64,000 nt of DNA from Gymnodinialimonas ceratoperidinii (GTDB lineage Bacteria > Pseudomonadota > Alphaproteobacteria > Rhodobacterales > Rhodobacteraceae). Both the position numbers and the translations under genes were made by a program. The DNA is taken from the NCBI RefSeq assembly GCF_019297855.1, contig NZ_CP079194.1, positions 2,715,501 to 2,779,500 of the forward strand, written 5' to 3'. Shown piece after piece: positions 1-8,905 of this stretch (position 1 is its first letter; every line of letters starts with the position of its first letter). The notes under the pieces were generated by a model, which saw only the letters and a list, made by a program, of their open reading frames with translations, did not search any database and had not been told where the DNA came from.

Positions 1-274
1 GGATGCAGGCGCTTTCCAGCCCGAGATGGTCGAGCAAGACAGCGACATCCTGCGCCTCCTGCATCGGCGTATAAGTGGCAAAATTCGCATGGTCCGATGC
101 CCCGCGTCCCCGAAAATCCATGCGGATGACGCGCGCGCGGTCGCGGTAGTGCTCCAGCACCGGCTCGAAATCATCCATGTTCCGGGTCAGCCCCGGCAGG
201 CAGAGCAGCGCCACCCCCGCGCCCGCATCGTCATAGGCAAGGCGTACACCGTCCTCGGCCGTCACGAACTGCAT
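1..274 (-). CDS. Alpha/beta hydrolase, N-terminal part (cut by window edge)
   Basis: This is the first 91 codons of a gene running off the left edge on the minus strand. The start reads MQFVTAEDGVRLAYDD and continues with LLCLPGLTRNMDDF, RVIRMDFRGRGASD and a segment ending LLDHLGLESACI. The LPGL oxyanion-type loop and the MDFRGRGxSD motif are typical of alpha/beta-fold esterases and hydrolases. The nucleophile elbow would lie just past the edge. The ATG shares one base with the TGA of the upstream haloacid dehalogenase gene (TGATG), so the two are probably translationally coupled. The substrate cannot be told. Family assignment is fairly sure; the enzyme call is generic. Confidence 0.75.
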   Translation of the reverse strand, partial: MQFVTAEDGVRLAYDDAGAGVALLCLPGLTRNMDDFEPVLEHYRDRARVIRMDFRGRGASDHANFATYTPMQEAQDVAVLLDHLGLESACI

Positions 275-963
275 CAAGCAGCCCCCACGATTGCCGTCAC
301 ACCACTCAGATCGCGCGCCTCGCGCCCGGGTTTGCCGCTCAACCGGTCCATCGGCTCGCCCGCCCGGTTCACCCAAAGCGTATCGAACCCATAGGCTGCC
401 GCGAAGGACGCGTCCCAGCCGTTGGACGAGACGAACAAGACCTCTTCCGCCGCGCAACCGAACCGCTGCCCCACGAGATCATAGACCCGCCGGTCGGGTT
501 TGAAGACACCGACCTCCTCGACGCTCAACACCGCGTCCAGCATCTCGCCGATCCCGGCGCTTTCCACCGCGCCCGAAAGCATGTCGGGCGAGCCGTTCGA
601 CAGGATCCCCGTCTGCATCCCCGCCCGCTTCAACGCCGCCAGCATCTCGGGCACCTCCGGATAGGCGTCCAACTCCCAATAGAGCCCCAACAGATCCTCG
701 CGCAATTGCGCATCATCCAGACCCGCCCGCGCCAGCGCCCAGTCCAGCCCGTCCCCCGTGACGCGCCAGAAATCGCAGTGATCCCGCGCCACCGCGCGCA
801 GCCACGAGTACTGCAACTGCTTCAGCCGCCAATCGTTTGCCACCTGCATCCAGACCTCGGCGAAGGCCTCGCGCCCCGGCTGCCCCGCCAAGGCACGCGC
901 GGCCGCGGATACGTCGAACAATGTCCCGTAAGCATCAAAAATACATGTGGTGATCTTTGCCAT
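274..963 (-). CDS. Haloacid dehalogenase, type II (HAD superfamily)
   Basis: This 229-residue cytoplasmic HAD hydrolase has the nucleophile motif FDAYGTLFD near residue 9, a motif II LSNGSPDML near residue 121, a Lys in GVFKPD and motif IV VSSNGWDAS. FDAYGTLFD and SSNGWDA are the hallmarks of type II (S)-2-haloacid dehalogenases, which hydrolyse 2-halo acids to 2-hydroxy acids with inversion. Length matches the family (about 220-230). The ATG follows a GGGGGAAAG Shine-Dalgarno. The downstream alpha/beta hydrolase start overlaps its stop by one base. Roseobacters often carry such enzymes, but the physiological substrate (haloacetate or another small 2-haloacid) is inferred from family only. 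Confidence 0.88.
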   Translation of the reverse strand: MAKITTCIFDAYGTLFDVSAAARALAGQPGREAFAEVWMQVANDWRLKQLQYSWLRAVARDHCDFWRVTGDGLDWALARAGLDDAQLREDLLGLYWELDAYPEVPEMLAALKRAGMQTGILSNGSPDMLSGAVESAGIGEMLDAVLSVEEVGVFKPDRRVYDLVGQRFGCAAEEVLFVSSNGWDASFAAAYGFDTLWVNRAGEPMDRLSGKPGREARDLSGVTAIVGAA

Positions 964-1006
964 CGTCTTTCCCCCAAACTGTCAGGCCAAGTCGTGACAC
1001 GCAAAA

Positions 1007-1028
1007 AAGGGGGCCGCAACGCCCCCTT
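1007..1028 (-). terminator. Intrinsic terminator after fabI
   Basis: An 8-bp stem (AAGGGGGC pairing with GCCCCCTT, 6-base loop) lies about 70 bases past the fabI stop. On the minus strand it is followed by a run of T, the classical Rho-independent arrangement. Confidence 0.75.
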
Positions 1029-1033
1029 CCCTG

Positions 1034-1075
1034 TTCCCGTAAATATCCCGGGGTCCGGGGCAGCGCCCCGGTCCT
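1034..1075. repeat. REP-like palindromic intergenic element
   Basis: The palindrome CCGGGGC-AGC-GCCCCGG (1055-1071) is preceded by CCCGTAAATATCCCGGGG. From memory, hairpins of this form next to an AT-rich AAATATCCC tail recur between genes in Rhodobacteraceae genomes. A related hairpin (GGGGGC-AGA-GCCCCC) is at 63153-63167. Repeat status is inferred, since only one full copy is in the window. Confidence 0.45.
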
Positions 1076-1096
1076 TCCGCGCAGCACGAAAACCCG

Positions 1097-1885
1097 TCAG
1101 AGGTTCTCTGGCTGCGCCATGCCAAGCACGTGGTAGCCGCCATCCACGGTGATGATCTCCCCCGTGGTGCAGGCGCCGTAATCCGACGCGAGGTAGACAG
1201 CCGTGCCGCCCACCGCATCCAGCGTCGCATTGGCCCGCATCGGCGCATTGGCCTCGGTCGTCTTGAAGGTCTTGCGCGCGCCTCCGATGGCCGCGCCCGC
1301 GAGGGTTTTCATCGGACCGGGAGAGATCGCGTTGACCCGGATGCCCTGCGGCCCAAGATCATTCGCCAAATAGCGCACCGAGGATTCCAGCGCCGCCTTG
1401 GCTACGCCCATGACGTTGTAGAAGGGCGTCACCCGGTTGCTGCCCTGGTAGGTCAGCGTCAACAGCGTGCCGCCTTCCGGCATCAGCTCGGACGCGCGCT
1501 TGGCCACGTCGATGAAGGAGTAGCAGCTGATCGTGAGCGAGTTCTTGAAGTTCGCCCGCGTCGTGTCGATGAAGCGACCGGCCAGCTCTGCCTTGTCGGA
1601 ATAGGCGATGGCATGGACCACGAAATCGAGGCTGCCCCATTCGGTCTTGAGGGTCTCGAAACAGGCGTCCATGGAATCGTCGTCGTTCACGTCGACATCG
1701 ACCATGAGGTTGCTGCCGATTGATGTGGCCAGCGGCTCCAACCGCTTGCCGAAGGCCTCGCCTTGATAGGAAAACGCCAGTTCCGCGCCCTCTGCGTGCA
1801 GTGCCTTGGCGATGCCCCATGCGATCGAGCGCTCGTTGGCGACGCCCATCACGAGGCCCCGCTTACCCTTCATCAAATCAGCCAT
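1097..1885 (-). CDS. fabI: Enoyl-[acyl-carrier-protein] reductase (NADH) FabI
   Basis: FabI is a 262-residue short-chain dehydrogenase-like enzyme that reduces trans-2-enoyl-ACP in the last step of each fatty acid elongation cycle. The NAD-binding start GLVMGVANERSIAWGIA is diagnostic. The catalytic residues sit at the same numbers as in E. coli: Tyr146, Tyr156 and Lys163 (LTYQGSN, FYNVMGVAKAAL). Gly93-equivalent sequence HAIAYSDKAEL is present. It is the last gene of the fabA-(M50-like)-fabB-fabI group, 11 bases after fabB, and is followed by an intrinsic terminator. A weak GTGAGA or TTGAGA ribosome site precedes the ATG. No oddities seen. Confidence 0.96.
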   Translation of the reverse strand: MADLMKGKRGLVMGVANERSIAWGIAKALHAEGAELAFSYQGEAFGKRLEPLATSIGSNLMVDVDVNDDDSMDACFETLKTEWGSLDFVVHAIAYSDKAELAGRFIDTTRANFKNSLTISCYSFIDVAKRASELMPEGGTLLTLTYQGSNRVTPFYNVMGVAKAALESSVRYLANDLGPQGIRVNAISPGPMKTLAGAAIGGARKTFKTTEANAPMRANATLDAVGGTAVYLASDYGACTTGEIITVDGGYHVLGMAQPENL

Positions 1886-1896
1886 GTCTCAATATC

Positions 1897-3126
1897 TCAC
1901 TTCACAAAACGGCTCAGCAGCATCGAGCCGTTCGTGCCACCAAAACCAAAAGAGTTCGTCATCACGGTATCGAGACCCGCATCGGCCTTGTACTCGGTCG
2001 CGATCTCCGCAGGATCGAGCGCCGGGTCGAGGGTTTCCACGTTGATCGAAGGCGCGATGAAATCCCCATCGAGCATCAGGAGGCAGAAGGTCGCCTCCAG
2101 AGCACCGGCCGCACCCTGGGCGTGTCCCGTCATTGATTTGGTTGATGAAATCGGTGGCGTCTTGCCTTGGCCGAAGACCCGGCGCACGGCCTCCACCTCG
2201 CCCACGTCGCCCACCGGCGTCGAGGTGCCATGGGCGTTGATGTAATCAACGGACCGTCCCTCGGGCAGGCTCTGGAGCGCCAGACGCATCGCCCGTTCGC
2301 CGCCCTCGCCCGAAGGGGCCACCATGTCGTGTCCGTCGGAGGTCGCGGCAAAGCCCGTGACTTCCGCGTAGATCTTCGCGCCGCGCGCCACGGCGCGCTC
2401 CATCTCTTCCAGCACAAGGATCGCACCGCCGCCGCCGATCACGAAGCCGTCGCGGTCCGCGTCGAACGCGCGCGAGGCGCGCCCGGGCGTATCGTTGTAT
2501 TTCGAGGACATCGCGCCCATCGCGTCGAAGAGGCACGACAGCGTCCAGTCCAACTCCTCCGCGCCGCCCGCGAACATCACGTCCTGCTTGCCCATCATGA
2601 TCTGCTCGGCGGCCGATCCGATGCAGTGCAGCGAGGTGGAGCAGGCCGAGGTGATCGAGTAATTGATCCCCTTGATCTTGTAGGCCGTGGAGAGGTTGGC
2701 CGAGATCGTGGACGACATGCACTTGGGCACCGCGAAAGGCCCGATCCGCTTGGGCGAGCCCTTCTCGATCACCGTCTGATGCGCCTGGAACATGGCGCTG
2801 GTCGATGGCCCGCCGGAGCCTGCGATCAGGCCCGTGCGCTCGTTGACGACGTCGCCTTCCTCCAGCCCCGCATCGGCGATGGCCTGCCCCATGGCGATAT
2901 GGGCATAGGCCGCCCCCGGCCCCATGAAGCGCAGTGCGCGCTTGTCGACATGCTCAGCCACGTCGATCTTCAGGGTGCCCGCAACCTGGCTGCGGAAACC
3001 GTGTTCGACCATCTCGGGCGAGGCCTCGATCCCGGAGCGGCCGGCCTTCAGGCTTTCCGTCACCTCGGCGGCGTTGTTTCCGATGGGGGATACGATGCCC
3101 AATCCTGTCACGACGACACGTCTCAT
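1897..3126 (-). CDS. fabB: 3-oxoacyl-[acyl-carrier-protein] synthase I FabB
   Basis: This 409-residue condensing enzyme extends acyl-ACP with malonyl-ACP. In bacteria with FabA it is the partner needed for unsaturated fatty acid synthesis. The nucleophile lies in SITSACSTSLHCIG (Cys162), followed by NAHGTSTPVGD and GHAQGAAGALE with the two His residues. The SACSTS context and pairing with fabA favour FabB over FabF. A second condensing enzyme (fabF) lies at 26.6 kb. The gene is 11 bases upstream of fabI. A 94-base gap with no clear terminator separates it from the M50-like gene, so read-through from fabA is likely. Confidence 0.94.
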   Translation of the reverse strand: MRRVVVTGLGIVSPIGNNAAEVTESLKAGRSGIEASPEMVEHGFRSQVAGTLKIDVAEHVDKRALRFMGPGAAYAHIAMGQAIADAGLEEGDVVNERTGLIAGSGGPSTSAMFQAHQTVIEKGSPKRIGPFAVPKCMSSTISANLSTAYKIKGINYSITSACSTSLHCIGSAAEQIMMGKQDVMFAGGAEELDWTLSCLFDAMGAMSSKYNDTPGRASRAFDADRDGFVIGGGGAILVLEEMERAVARGAKIYAEVTGFAATSDGHDMVAPSGEGGERAMRLALQSLPEGRSVDYINAHGTSTPVGDVGEVEAVRRVFGQGKTPPISSTKSMTGHAQGAAGALEATFCLLMLDGDFIAPSINVETLDPALDPAEIATEYKADAGLDTVMTNSFGFGGTNGSMLLSRFVK

Positions 3127-3220
3127 TAGCGAACCTCTGGTTTGACGCAGGCCCTTGGGCGCGCACGTCTTGCTGCTTTCACCCCGTATCTAGGCATTGG
3201 GGCGCTTTGCGCGCAACCCG

Positions 3221-3910
3221 TTAGCGCCGGAAGTGGATGTTGCTGTCCCGGCCCAAAACACGGCGCATGCACCAGAAAATCACCACAAGGCTGATGATCA
3301 ACCAGAGCGCGCCCCAGATCATCGTGGTGCCGCCGACCTCTTCCGCCAACATGCGCGCGTCCGAGCGCAGGGAGGCGCGGCGCAGCGTGTCATCGAAGAT
3401 GTCGTAGGGGACGTAGATCAGGCTGGAGAGGCCGATGACCCGCAGGATGAGGTCGCACCATTGCGCCGAGAGGAACCGCCCCGCCGCAATCAGGGCCGCG
3501 CCCGTCGCGCCGCAGATCAGCAGCGCCGTGACGTCGCGGACGTAGAGCAGCATCACCACCAGCATCAGCACGCCAAGTCCCGAGAGGACCATCCGGTCCG
3601 CCCGGCCGCGCAGCGCGGCGATCAACAGGCCCGCCCCGATCAGGAGCGAGCCCAGGTATCCGGCGGTGAGGATCAGGAAGCGCGAACCGCCCCGCGTCCA
3701 GGCCTCGCCGCCCTGCTGGAAATTCACCGAGAGCGACTCGATGGAGCCGCCCGTCAGGATCGCGGCAAGCCCATGGGACAATTCGTGGAAGAACACCACG
3801 AGCAGTTTCAACGGCAGCACCAGCGGCGTCGACCAGAGCGCGAAGACCGCGACGGTCAACGCGATCAACTGCCAATGGTCGCGCAGGAATGCCATGGGGC
3901 GAAAGGCCAT
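3221..3910 (-). CDS. M50B-like membrane metalloprotease
   Basis: This 229-residue integral membrane protein has the zinc protease motif HELSHG (His42, Glu43, His46) at the end of a hydrophobic segment, then a GGSIESLSVNFQQGG stretch, several further membrane spans and a C-terminal anchor ending in a basic tail. This matches the peptidase M50B-like family, small relatives of site-2 proteases that lack the PDZ domain. Length is normal for the family. It is embedded between fabA (7 bases upstream) and fabB, so it is probably co-expressed with unsaturated fatty acid synthesis. The substrate is unknown, and a link to membrane homeostasis is only suggested by position. Confidence 0.78.
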   Translation of the reverse strand: MAFRPMAFLRDHWQLIALTVAVFALWSTPLVLPLKLLVVFFHELSHGLAAILTGGSIESLSVNFQQGGEAWTRGGSRFLILTAGYLGSLLIGAGLLIAALRGRADRMVLSGLGVLMLVVMLLYVRDVTALLICGATGAALIAAGRFLSAQWCDLILRVIGLSSLIYVPYDIFDDTLRRASLRSDARMLAEEVGGTTMIWGALWLIISLVVIFWCMRRVLGRDSNIHFRR

Positions 3911-3917
3911 TGCCGCG

Positions 3918-4427
3918 TCAGCTTTCGCTCAGCGCGACCTTCATGTCCTTGACCTGATAGATGACTTCGCCATCGGCCTCGACCCGGCCATCGGCCACGC
4001 CCATGGTCAGGCGGCGGGTCTGGATCGCCTTGGTGAAATCCACGTAGTAGGTCAGCATCTTGCGGTCAGGACGCACCATGCCGGTCAGCTTCACCTCGCC
4101 TACGCCAAGCGCATAGCCCCGGCCCTGCCAGCCGCGCCAGCCAAGATTGAAGCCGGTCAGCTGCCACAGGCCATCAAGGCCGAGGCATCCGGGCATGATC
4201 GGGTTGCCGGGGAAATGGCATTCGAAGAACCAGGCGTCGGGCTTGATATCGAACTCGGCGACCACGTGGCCCTTGCCATGCGCGCCCCCGTCGCCGGAGA
4301 TTTCGGTGATGCGATCCATCATCAGCATCGGCGGTTCGGGCAATTGCGCATTGCCTTCGCCAAACAGCTCTCCACGCGCGCAGCGCAGCAGATCTTCGCG
4401 GTCAAAGCTCGTCGGATAATCGGACAT
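3918..4427 (-). CDS. fabA: 3-hydroxydecanoyl-[ACP] dehydratase/isomerase FabA
   Basis: FabA is a 169-residue hot-dog-fold enzyme that dehydrates 3-hydroxydecanoyl-ACP and isomerises the 2-enoyl product to cis-3-decenoyl-ACP, the entry point to unsaturated fatty acids. The catalytic pair is visible in [17 protein letters not shown] (His71 and Asp85, one residue offset from E. coli His70/Asp84). The start [12 protein letters not shown] was chosen because a CAGGGGGACTG ribosome site precedes it; an upstream in-frame extension has no family match. It heads the fabA-M50-fabB-fabI group and is divergent from irr across 182 bases. Confidence 0.95.
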   Translation of the reverse strand: MSDYPTSFDREDLLRCARGELFGEGNAQLPEPPMLMMDRITEISGDGGAHGKGHVVAEFDIKPDAWFFECHFPGNPIMPGCLGLDGLWQLTGFNLGWRGWQGRGYALGVGEVKLTGMVRPDRKMLTYYVDFTKAIQTRRLTMGVADGRVEADGEVIYQVKDMKVALSES

Positions 4428-4547
4428 CAGTCCCCCTGCTCGTCTTGTTTCCTGCCGCTTGCGGCTTGCCCCACACCTATCATCCCGTCCATTTCCCACG
4501 CAAGGGCGGCCGATTGGGCACAATAAAGCATAGGCGACATGGGTATT

Positions 4548-4577
4548 TGCATTGGGTCGGCAATTGACCATATATGG
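4548..4577 (+). promoter_or_regulatory. Putative irr promoter with palindrome CCATATATGG
   Basis: In the 182-base gap between fabA and irr, TTGCAT (4548-4553) and TATATG (4571-4576) are spaced 17 bases apart in the correct orientation for irr. The -10 hexamer lies inside a perfect 10-bp palindrome CCATATATGG (4568-4577), which could be an operator. This is inference from pattern only. Confidence 0.4.
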
Positions 4578-4609
4578 GGTTGTGCACCTTACAAGAAAGC
4601 CCCGGGCCC

Positions 4610-5029
4610 ATGACCCCTGAAGCCCTAGAGCGCTCACAATCCTGGCTTGGACAGGCCGAGCTTCGCCCCACGCGCCAGCGCCTTGCGTTGGCCTCTCTGT
4701 TGGTGGGCGACGGTCAGGACCGCCATGTGACAGCGGAAAGCCTTCACGAAGCGGTATTGGGCACTGGCGACAAGGTGTCCCTCGCGACCGTCTACAACAC
4801 CCTGCGCGCGTTCTGCGATGCGGGGCTGATGCAGGAGGTCACCGTCGACGGCAATCGCAGCTACTTCGATACCCGTGTCGACGATCACCCCCATTTTTAC
4901 CTCGAAGGCTGCGGCTCGCTCAAAGATGCGCCGGCGGCCGAGCTACAGATCAAGAGTTTGCCTGATGTGCCAGAGGGTTACGAGGTCGCGAAAGTCGACG
5001 TCGTGATCCGGCTGCGGCCGATCGAGTAA
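4610..5029 (+). CDS. irr: Iron response regulator Irr (Fur family)
   Basis: This 139-residue Fur-family regulator has a winged-helix start ([27 protein letters not shown]) and a dimerisation domain containing [10 protein letters not shown]. Irr of alphaproteobacteria senses haem/iron status and represses iron-using genes under iron limitation. The HPHFYLEG segment matches the Irr haem/metal site region; the usual second Cys pair of Fur is absent. The internal ATG at 4610 was chosen over an upstream in-frame ATG because it gives the conserved family start [14 protein letters not shown]. It is divergent from fabA, an arrangement common in Rhodobacteraceae, and a sensor kinase gene follows after 7 bases. 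Confidence 0.88.
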   Translation: MTPEALERSQSWLGQAELRPTRQRLALASLLVGDGQDRHVTAESLHEAVLGTGDKVSLATVYNTLRAFCDAGLMQEVTVDGNRSYFDTRVDDHPHFYLEGCGSLKDAPAAELQIKSLPDVPEGYEVAKVDVVIRLRPIE

Positions 5030-5036
5030 GCGCGGC

Positions 5037-6170
5037 ATGGCAAAGGTAATCGATCCCGCTGCGGCCAAAGGCTATGTGGCGGCGCCCCATCCGTCGAATG
5101 ACCAACGCGTTGCGGCGCTGCATTCCTATGGCATTCTCGATACGCCCCGGGACGCGGAGTACGACGCCGTGGTCGAACTGATCGCGCGCATCTGCGACGT
5201 GCCTTTTGCCGTGATCAACTTCATCGACGAGGATCGGCAGTGGTTCAAGGCCGAGGTCGGCCTCGGCACCCGGGAACTGCCGCTGGACGAATCCATCTGC
5301 GCCCATGCGATCCTGCTCGACGATTTCATGGAGATCGAGGACACGCTCAACGACGATCGCCTTTGCGGCAATCCGCTCTGCGTGTCCGGCCCGAACCTGC
5401 GTTTCTATGCCGGTGCGCTGTTGAAAACGGCGGAAGGCATGCCGCTCGGCACCCTCTGCGTGCTGGACCAGAAACCGCGCGTCCTGACCGATCTGCAGCG
5501 CGACGCTGTCAAGGTGATGGCCGCACAGGTGATGCGCCAGATGGAACTGGCGCTCGCCCTGCGGCGCGAGGAATTGCTGCGTCTGGAAGTCGATCACAGG
5601 GTCAAGAACTCGCTGCAATCGGTCTCGGCCATGGCGCGTATCCAGTCCCGCATGCTGACCGACGAGGCCGCACGCGACGCCCTGCAACTGATGCAGCAAC
5701 GGGTCGAGATCATCGCCGCTCTGCATACCGCGCTCTACAAGACCAACGCGGGCGAGCGGATCAACATCTCCGCCTACCTCGCCTCGGTCGCCGACCTGAT
5801 CCGGGGCACGCTGCACCCAAATCAGGAGCTCGCGCTCTCTACCGGCTGCAACAAGGCAACGATTACCTCGCAGGAAGCCGGTGCGCTTGGCCTGATCGTG
5901 GCGGAACTCACCGCAAACTCGCAAAAGCACGGCTTCGCGGACGGACGCGCGGGCAAGATGACCCTCGACCTCAGCACCGCCGAGGACGGAGAGCTGGTTC
6001 TCACCTATACCGATGACGGTCTGGGCAGCGCCGCGCCGAAGTCGGAAAGCTCCACCGGGATGGGCATGTCGGTCATCGATATGCTGTCGGAACAACTTGG
6101 CGGCGTCTTTTCCGCTGACATCACCGAGGCGGGATATCAGGGCACCCTGCGCTTCCGCGCCGTGGTGTAA
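5037..6170 (+). CDS. GAF-domain sensor histidine kinase (HWE/HisKA_2 type)
   Basis: The protein has 377 residues, no membrane segment and no signal peptide, so it is a soluble sensor kinase. Residues about 20-170 form a GAF domain (AVINFIDEDRQWFKA, SICAHAI, LGTLCVLD). A HisKA_2-type dimerisation domain follows with phospho-acceptor His187 in DHRVKNSLQSV. The C-terminal ATPase domain has the N-box ELTANSQKHG and a DDGLGS/GMGMSVI G-box. Such kinases in alphaproteobacteria often feed general stress or light/redox responses. No response regulator is adjacent. It lies 7 bases after irr and may be co-transcribed. The signal sensed is unknown. Confidence 0.87.
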   Translation: MAKVIDPAAAKGYVAAPHPSNDQRVAALHSYGILDTPRDAEYDAVVELIARICDVPFAVINFIDEDRQWFKAEVGLGTRELPLDESICAHAILLDDFMEIEDTLNDDRLCGNPLCVSGPNLRFYAGALLKTAEGMPLGTLCVLDQKPRVLTDLQRDAVKVMAAQVMRQMELALALRREELLRLEVDHRVKNSLQSVSAMARIQSRMLTDEAARDALQLMQQRVEIIAALHTALYKTNAGERINISAYLASVADLIRGTLHPNQELALSTGCNKATITSQEAGALGLIVAELTANSQKHGFADGRAGKMTLDLSTAEDGELVLTYTDDGLGSAAPKSESSTGMGMSVIDMLSEQLGGVFSADITEAGYQGTLRFRAVV

Positions 6171-6252
6171 CTTCCCTTTTTAGCTAGCCATCGGCGCGAA
6201 AACCCCCTAAGCGCGCGGGAAAGCATTCCCTTATTCTAAAAAGGCCATCGTA

Positions 6253-8070
6253 ATGGACCTCCGTAATATCGCGATCATCGCGCACGTTGACCACGGCAAG
6301 ACCACTTTGGTGGACGAGCTTCTCAAGCAATCCGGTGCTTTCCGCGAAAATCAGGCCGTCGCCGAACGTGCCATGGACAGCAACGACCTTGAGCGCGAGC
6401 GCGGCATCACGATTTTCGCCAAGCCCACGTCGCTGGAGTGGAAAGGCACGCGGATCAACATCGTCGACACCCCCGGCCACGCCGATTTCGGGGGCGAGGT
6501 GGAGCGCATCCTGTCGATGGTCGATGGCGTGGTGCTGCTGGTCGACGCCGCCGAAGGCCCGATGCCGCAGACGAAATTCGTGACCTCCAAGGCGCTCGCC
6601 CTCGGCCTGCGTCCGATCGTGGTGCTCAACAAGGTCGACAAGCCCGACGCCGAGCCCGACCGCGCGCTGGACGAGGTCTTCGACCTCTTCTCCTCGCTCG
6701 ACGCCGACGAAGATCAGCTCGATTTCCCACACATGTATGCCTCGGGCCGCTCCGGTTGGGCCGATCACGAGCTGGACGGCCCGCGCAAGGACCTGCACGC
6801 GCTGTTCAACCTGATCGTGAACCACGTCCCCACGCCCAAGCAGATCAACCACCAGGATGATGACTTCCGCATGCTGGCCACCACCCTCGGCGCCGACCCC
6901 TTCGTGGGCCGCCTGCTGACCGGCCGCGTCGAAAGCGGCCGCCTCAAGGTGGGCCAGACGGTGCAGACCCTCTCGCGCCTGGGCGAGAAGATCGAGCAGT
7001 TCCGCGTCACCCGCATTCAGGCCTTCCGGGGTCTTGCACAGCAGGACATCGACGAGGCGCTCGCGGGCGACATCGTCTCGCTCGCCGGGATGACCAAATC
7101 CACCGTGGCCGACACGATCTGCGCGCTGGCCGTGGAAGAGCCGCTGGAAGCCCAACCCATCGACCCGCCCACCATCACCGTCACCTTCGGCATCAACGAC
7201 TCGCCGCTGGCGGGCCGTGACGGCAAGAAGGTGCAGTCCCGCGTGATCCGCGAGCGCCTGATGAAAGAGGCGGAAAGCAACGTCGCCATCAAGATCACCG
7301 ACACCCCGGGCGGCGAGGCCTTCGAGGTTGCCGGTCGCGGCGAATTGCAGATGGGCGTGCTGATCGAGAACATGCGCCGCGAGGGGTTCGAGCTGTCGAT
7401 CTCCCGCCCGCAGGTGCTTTTCCGCGAGATCGACGGAGAGCGTCACGAGCCGGTCGAGGAAGTCACCATCGACGTGGATGACGAATACTCCGGCGCCGTG
7501 ATCGAGAAGCTGACCGGCGCGCGCAAGGGCGAGTTGGCCGAGATGAAACCGGCCGGCGCGGGCAAGACCCGCATCATCGCCCATGTCCCCTCTCGCGGGC
7601 TGATTGGCTACCACGGCGAATTCCTCACCGACACGCGCGGCACCGGCGTTCTGAACCGCGTGTTCCACGAATGGGCGCCCTACAAGGGCACCATTCCGGG
7701 CCGTCGCCAGGGCGTGCTGATCTCCATGGAAAACGGCACCTCGGTGGCCTTCGCTCTGTGGAACCTCGAAGATCGCGGCAAGATGTTCATCGGCGCGCAA
7801 GAGCCTGTCTACACCGGCATGATCATCGGCGAGCACAGCCGTGACAACGATCTGGAAGTGAACCCGCTCAAGGGCAAGAAGCTCACCAACGTGCGCGCGT
7901 CTGGCACCGACGAGGCGGTCAAGCTGACCACCCCCGTCACCATGACGCTCGAGCAGGCCATCGCCTATATCGACGATGACGAGCTGGTCGAAGTCACGCC
8001 CAATGCGATCCGTCTGCGCAAGCGCTACCTCGACCCGCACGAGCGCAAGCGCCAAGCCCGCGCCAGCTGA
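6253..8070 (+). CDS. typA: Translational GTPase TypA/BipA
   Basis: This 605-residue translation-factor GTPase binds ribosomes and is involved in 50S assembly and stress adaptation. G1 is AHVDHGKTT (residues 10-18), G2 lies in [11 protein letters not shown]3 is [14 protein letters not shown] and G4 is NKVD. EF-G-like domains III and V follow, then the BipA-specific C-terminal region ([39 protein letters not shown]). Length is normal. An AAAAAGG ribosome site precedes the ATG, and a strong hairpin follows the stop. Confidence 0.96.
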   Translation: MDLRNIAIIAHVDHGKTTLVDELLKQSGAFRENQAVAERAMDSNDLERERGITIFAKPTSLEWKGTRINIVDTPGHADFGGEVERILSMVDGVVLLVDAAEGPMPQTKFVTSKALALGLRPIVVLNKVDKPDAEPDRALDEVFDLFSSLDADEDQLDFPHMYASGRSGWADHELDGPRKDLHALFNLIVNHVPTPKQINHQDDDFRMLATTLGADPFVGRLLTGRVESGRLKVGQTVQTLSRLGEKIEQFRVTRIQAFRGLAQQDIDEALAGDIVSLAGMTKSTVADTICALAVEEPLEAQPIDPPTITVTFGINDSPLAGRDGKKVQSRVIRERLMKEAESNVAIKITDTPGGEAFEVAGRGELQMGVLIENMRREGFELSISRPQVLFREIDGERHEPVEEVTIDVDDEYSGAVIEKLTGARKGELAEMKPAGAGKTRIIAHVPSRGLIGYHGEFLTDTRGTGVLNRVFHEWAPYKGTIPGRRQGVLISMENGTSVAFALWNLEDRGKMFIGAQEPVYTGMIIGEHSRDNDLEVNPLKGKKLTNVRASGTDEAVKLTTPVTMTLEQAIAYIDDDELVEVTPNAIRLRKRYLDPHERKRQARAS

Positions 8071-8080
8071 TACCGACCAA

Positions 8081-8108
8081 GATACGCCGCGGATCACCGT
8101 GGCGTATC
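8081..8108 (+). terminator. Hairpin after typA
   Basis: GATACGCC-GCGG-ATCA-CCGT-GGCGTATC forms a near-perfect stem ten bases after the typA stop. The following T-run is poor (CTTGCC), so termination may be partial. Confidence 0.5.
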
Positions 8109-8199
8109 CTTGCCCTCCGAGGCACCTCTCCCAAGGGCGCGGTTCGCGCGTCGGGAACCTTGACCCCTCTTTTGCGTTTATATTGCAAGGAGGTGGCCC

Positions 8200-8892
8200 A
8201 TGATTGCCCCATTTACAACTCTCAAGAAATCGACGGTTTCCGCGAAGGCTGGAAGCTTTCAGGTCTCGGATCTGATGTTCGATCCCGACCGTCACACGGT
8301 GGACTACGCGGTGCTGAGCGGCGGCGGATGGATTGCCCATACCGACGTGCTGCTCCACAGCAAGCGCCTGCGCGCCTTCGAGCCGTCCGAGATGGTCTGG
8401 CCGGCCCAGATGGGCGAGTCCGACCTCGCCGACGCTCCGCGCATCGGCACTGACAACCGCGTGGACCTCACCAACCTGCCCCCCGTCATCGTCGGTCCCT
8501 TTGGGATGACCTATTCACCGATGCTGCTGGCCGCGAAGCTGTTCGGCTACCCGATCTCCAAGGATCGCGCCACCAAGGACGCGGAAGAGCGGCTGGAACG
8601 GATGAGTGATTGGATCGGTGCCGTGGTGTTCAACGCCGAGGGTCCGATTGCGCGGATCGTCAACTTCAACGTCGATACAGAGACGATGAAGGTGGTGGAG
8701 GTCAAGATCGCCATCGATGCAGAGATGCACGCCTTGCCGATCACCTCGCTGCGCAACTTCGTGACGGGCGATGGCTACGCTGTCACCGATCTCACGGTTG
8801 ACGATATCCAGCAAGGTTTCACGGCGGTCGAGCCCGGCCCGATCATGCCCGTGCCGCCGCGCCGCAGTTGGGTGCAACACGCCGCTGCCTGA
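8200..8892 (+). CDS. PRC-barrel domain protein
   Basis: This 230-residue soluble protein appears to have two PRC-barrel-like halves: SFQVSDLMFDPDRHTVDYAVL with LHSKRLRAFE, and DWIGAVVFNAEGPIARIVNFNVDTE with ALPITSLRNF. PRC-barrels occur in the photosynthetic reaction centre H subunit and in ribosome maturation factor RimM. Stand-alone versions in alphaproteobacteria are of unknown function, often stress-induced. A very strong AAGGAGGT ribosome site seven bases before the ATG suggests high translation. It is convergent with cysE (13-base gap). The specific role is unknown. Confidence 0.72.
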   Translation: MIAPFTTLKKSTVSAKAGSFQVSDLMFDPDRHTVDYAVLSGGGWIAHTDVLLHSKRLRAFEPSEMVWPAQMGESDLADAPRIGTDNRVDLTNLPPVIVGPFGMTYSPMLLAAKLFGYPISKDRATKDAEERLERMSDWIGAVVFNAEGPIARIVNFNVDTETMKVVEVKIAIDAEMHALPITSLRNFVTGDGYAVTDLTVDDIQQGFTAVEPGPIMPVPPRRSWVQHAAA

Positions 8893-8905
8893 ACGACGGG
8901 GCGAG

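Noticed and set aside
8160..8184. TTGACC ... TATATT as a promoter for the PRC-barrel gene
   Set aside because: The spacing between hexamers is only 13 bases, too short for a normal sigma-70-type promoter.
6184..8358. Long antisense open frame opposite typA
   Set aside because: It is a high-GC shadow of typA with no family match and no ribosome site; typA is unmistakable.
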